A DNA stretch of 64,000 nucleotides from an uncultured Phascolarctobacterium sp. (lineage in GTDB: Bacteria; Bacillota; Negativicutes; Acidaminococcales; Acidaminococcaceae), in NCBI GenBank assembly GCA_900544885.1, contig UQWU01000003.1, positions 1 to 64,000 on the forward strand. Reading direction: 5' to 3'. Positions 61,784 to 64,000 of this stretch are shown here, one piece after another (within the stretch, counting starts at the first letter, position 1; the number at the start of each line of letters is the position of its first letter). The position numbers and the translations under genes were made by a program. The notes below the pieces were generated by a model that made no database searches, was not told the DNA's origin, and worked only from the letters and a program-made list of their open reading frames with translations.

Positions 61784-61816
61784 ATTAAGACGGACTGAAA
61801 CAGCCCGTCTTAATTC
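61784..61816 (-). terminator. Terminator after the adhesin
   Basis: Minus RNA AAUUAAGACGG and CCGUCUUAAUU form an eleven-base stem followed by UUCCC; similar on the other strand. Confidence 0.7.
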
Positions 61817-61834
61817 CTAGCAATTCAAACTATA

Positions 61835-64000
61835 TTATTTAGAAGCTTTTGCTGCCATTTCTGCATGACGTTTTTGTTGAGCTGCTACTCGAGCTGCTTT
61901 TTTGATTTCATCTGCTTTTTCAGCTTTTACTTCTTCAACTTTTGCTGCTTCTACTTTAGTAGATTCTTGTTTGGATTTGTTACCAAATTTCCAGGTTGCA
62001 CCAATACCGCCCATTACTTCATCACCGCTAGTAGATACGCTCATGCTCAGCATGAAGTTTTTGTTCGGATAATGGAAGAAGCCCAAAGCTGCACCGGTTT
62101 CATCTCTATATTGACCAACGCCTACAGCGATTTCGGTCGGAGCAGTCGGATCATAGCCCATAGTACGCAGGTTAGCGATTGCTGCTGCCATAGCACCAAC
62201 TTTGTTGATTTTTTCATCAACTTGGTTAATGCGGCCATTCATATCAGCCATACCTTGTGCTAAGCTGTCAACTTTATTTGCGGTACCTTGCAGGCTAACT
62301 TCTTTATCTTTATCACCTTTGTTGATAACAACATCGTTGTCAGTGATTTCAGTTTTGCCAACAGTTACACCATCTTTGTTGATTTCGGTTTTACCAACGT
62401 TTACTTTGTTGTCGCCGATTTCAACGCCACCGATATTTGCAGAACCTGCATTAACTTTACCATCAGTGGTGATGTTGCCGTTTTCCATACCTACGCCATT
62501 GAAGGAGTTTTCGGTAATATCAGCACCATTTACTTTGCCGTTTTCCAAAGTTACGCCGCCGATAGTGCCTTTATCTGCAGTGATAGTGCCGTCAGCCATA
62601 CCTACACCGCCGATAGTGCCTTTATCTGCAGTGATAGTGCCGTCAGCCATACCTACACCGCCGATAGTGCCTTGTTCACCGTTGATAGTACCACCAGTAA
62701 TAGTACCATTTGCATTGATGTTACCGCCGTTACCAGCTTCAACACCGTCAGCAGTGATATTGTTAGCAGTCAAGTCGCCATTAACAGTTACATTACCTTC
62801 GATGGTAGTACCATTTTTATCAGCAGTAATATGTTGAGTTTTGTCTTCCAACGCATTCAGTCTGTCACTGTAATCTTTTACATCTTCCAGATGTGCTTGA
62901 TAATCAGCATAGAAATCGTTCAGTTTAATGCTGCTGCCACCATAGTTGAAGGAAGCTCTATCACCCAAGTTTACGTTACCAGTGAAGGAAGTGCCAGTGT
63001 TAGTCATAACAAAGCCAGTGCCATCATAGGAAACTTGCATACGGTCGCTACCAACTTGCAGTTTATCTTCAATAACAGTTGCATAACCTTGTTCTTCATC
63101 GCCGATGCGTTTAATGCCGGCTACATTTTTATTTACAGAGCCAACGTTTTCAGACAATGCTTTTACGTCAACGCCATTGTACAGACCACCAGTTACATTG
63201 CCAGTTGCTGCGTCTACATGGAATGCATTATCACCAACAGTAATGCCATGTTGGCTAGCTTTAAATGCACCATTAGCTGCAGTCATGTTGCCGTTATAGT
63301 CTACTGCAAAGCTACCGTTTTTCAGTTTGATATCGCCTTCGCTAGTAATATCCAGAACACCTTCAATAGTAGTGGTGTTGGTTACTTGACCAAAGAGAGG
63401 ATCGGTAGTAGTAGTACGGGTGATACCAGCTACATTTTTATTAGTAGTAGCAACATTGCCGGACAAATCGTCAAAATCAGCTTTCAGGTCTTCAACGTTA
63501 ACGCCATTGTACAGACCGCCGGTTACATCACCAGTTGCTGCGTCTACATGGAATTTATTTTCACCATTTTTACCAACAGTAATACCATCTTCTTTTGCTA
63601 CTACAGTATCTTGAGCTACAGATAAGAAATCAAAGTTCGCACCTGCTGCTGCAATATCGCGGTCATTCAAAACTACACCATTGAAAGAAGTACCATTGAT
63701 TTTTGCTCCGTTAAAGCTGTCAGCAGTAATATTTGCTCCGTTCACAGTGGTAGCAGTTAAGTTACCTGCTTGATCAATTGCTACATTGCCTTCGATAGTA
63801 GTTACGCCGTTTTCACGGTTGATGCCTAAAGTATCTTCATTGATTTTGCTAGTAGTTTCTTGCAGTTTTTCTACGTCTACACCATTGTATAAGCCACCAG
63901 TTACGTTACCGTTTACTGCACTTACATGGAATACTTCTTTACCATCTTTACCTACGCTTACACCTTTATCATTTGCAGACAAAGTGCCTTCGATAGTAGT
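61835..64000 (-). CDS. Trimeric autotransporter adhesin (YadA-like), C-terminal 721 residues; N-terminus outside window
   Basis: A surface trimer anchored in the outer membrane. The frame is open to 64000, so the start lies outside. The visible passenger has repeated VTGGLYNGV blocks (three, for example FHVDAATGNVTGGLYNGVDV), then short left-handed repeat units including two identical 17-residue GVGMADGTITADKGTIG repeats (51-bp tandem, 62558-62659), a coiled stalk (DSLAQGMADMNGRINQVDEKINKV) and the YadA anchor (MAAAIANLRTM through GGIGATWKFG). Unusually, about 48 charged residues follow the anchor (NKSKQESTKVEAAKVEEVKA). The gene has the same base composition as its neighbours. Confidence 0.92.
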   Translation of the reverse strand, partial: TTIEGTLSANDKGVSVGKDGKEVFHVSAVNGNVTGGLYNGVDVEKLQETTSKINEDTLGINRENGVTTIEGNVAIDQAGNLTATTVNGANITADSFNGAKINGTSFNGVVLNDRDIAAAGANFDFLSVAQDTVVAKEDGITVGKNGENKFHVDAATGDVTGGLYNGVNVEDLKADFDDLSGNVATTNKNVAGITRTTTTDPLFGQVTNTTTIEGVLDITSEGDIKLKNGSFAVDYNGNMTAANGAFKASQHGITVGDNAFHVDAATGNVTGGLYNGVDVKALSENVGSVNKNVAGIKRIGDEEQGYATVIEDKLQVGSDRMQVSYDGTGFVMTNTGTSFTGNVNLGDRASFNYGGSSIKLNDFYADYQAHLEDVKDYSDRLNALEDKTQHITADKNGTTIEGNVTVNGDLTANNITADGVEAGNGGNINANGTITGGTINGEQGTIGGVGMADGTITADKGTIGGVGMADGTITADKGTIGGVTLENGKVNGADITENSFNGVGMENGNITTDGKVNAGSANIGGVEIGDNKVNVGKTEINKDGVTVGKTEITDNDVVINKGDKDKEVSLQGTANKVDSLAQGMADMNGRINQVDEKINKVGAMAAAIANLRTMGYDPTAPTEIAVGVGQYRDETGAALGFFHYPNKNFMLSMSVSTSGDEVMGGIGATWKFGNKSKQESTKVEAAKVEEVKAEKADEIKKAARVAAQQKRHAEMAAKASK
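62558..62671 (-). repeat. 51-bp tandem repeat inside the adhesin
   Basis: Two identical 51-bp units (62558-62608, 62609-62659) plus 12 bases of a third (62660-62671) encode the repeated GVGMADGTITADKGTIG. The identity at DNA level suggests recent expansion or homogenisation. Confidence 0.92.

Overview
The window is about 40% GC and reads as the chromosome of an anaerobic, double-membraned Firmicute of the class Negativicutes. A Phascolarctobacterium- or Acidaminococcaceae-like organism is my best guess (inference). Three things support this. A methylmalonyl-CoA mutase operon, pyruvate carboxylase and pyruvate:ferredoxin oxidoreductase fit propionate/succinate metabolism. Housekeeping gene order is Firmicute-like (tig-clpP-clpX-lon-engB; rpmE-prfA-prmC-tsaC-rpiB-ywlG-glyA-upp). 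A trimeric autotransporter at the right edge needs an outer membrane. I see no insertion sequence, prophage, CRISPR array, integrase or rRNA.

Layout. 1-6790 (minus): a consensus promoter, a cobalamin riboswitch, a long attenuator leader with a 15-codon ORF, a cysteine-less MsrA-like gene, then mutA, mutB and meaB (cut by the edge). 6840-13490 (minus): engB, lon, clpX, clpP, tig and tRNA-Gly. 13530-17140 (minus): two unknown genes, then an M20 amidohydrolase followed by a frameshifted DUF3100 membrane gene and a small membrane protein. 17250-24860: a glutamate-synthase-like flavoprotein (+), CHAD, 2-hydroxyacid dehydrogenase, VOC and DUF456 genes (-), then MscS, a thioredoxin-reductase-like flavoprotein and thioredoxin (+). 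24890-33480: PFOR, two universal stress proteins, a flavoprotein, DUF697-like and DUF190 genes (-), a thioesterase (+), an unlisted 46-aa membrane protein and tRNA-Leu (-). 33550-45900 (minus): nucleotide salvage and translation genes, then methionine aminopeptidase, purine permease and adenine deaminase. 46200-47980: DedA and threonine aldolase (+). 47980-53000 (minus): a phosphoesterase, a HAD phosphatase and a ComG/type II-like pseudopilin operon without a visible ATPase. 53240-60460: MFS transporter, a candidate ~195-nt structured RNA, ftsH (-), pyruvate carboxylase (+). 60460-64000 (minus): the C-terminal 721 residues of a YadA-like adhesin, two small exported proteins and an XRE regulator.

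The most rewarding region is the cobalamin-controlled mut operon. Its leader contains an aptamer with a perfect P1, a perfect intrinsic terminator, a distant perfect antiterminator match to that terminator, and a small ORF that overlaps the antiterminator strand. The first gene after the terminator is an MsrA-fold protein that has lost its catalytic GCFW motif. Other points of interest are the DUF3100 frameshift at an A run, a thioredoxin-reductase-like protein lacking the NADPH signature beside trxA, a probable AUU start for the ComGB-like gene, a rod-like candidate RNA at 54548-54744, and a charged tail after the adhesin's membrane anchor.
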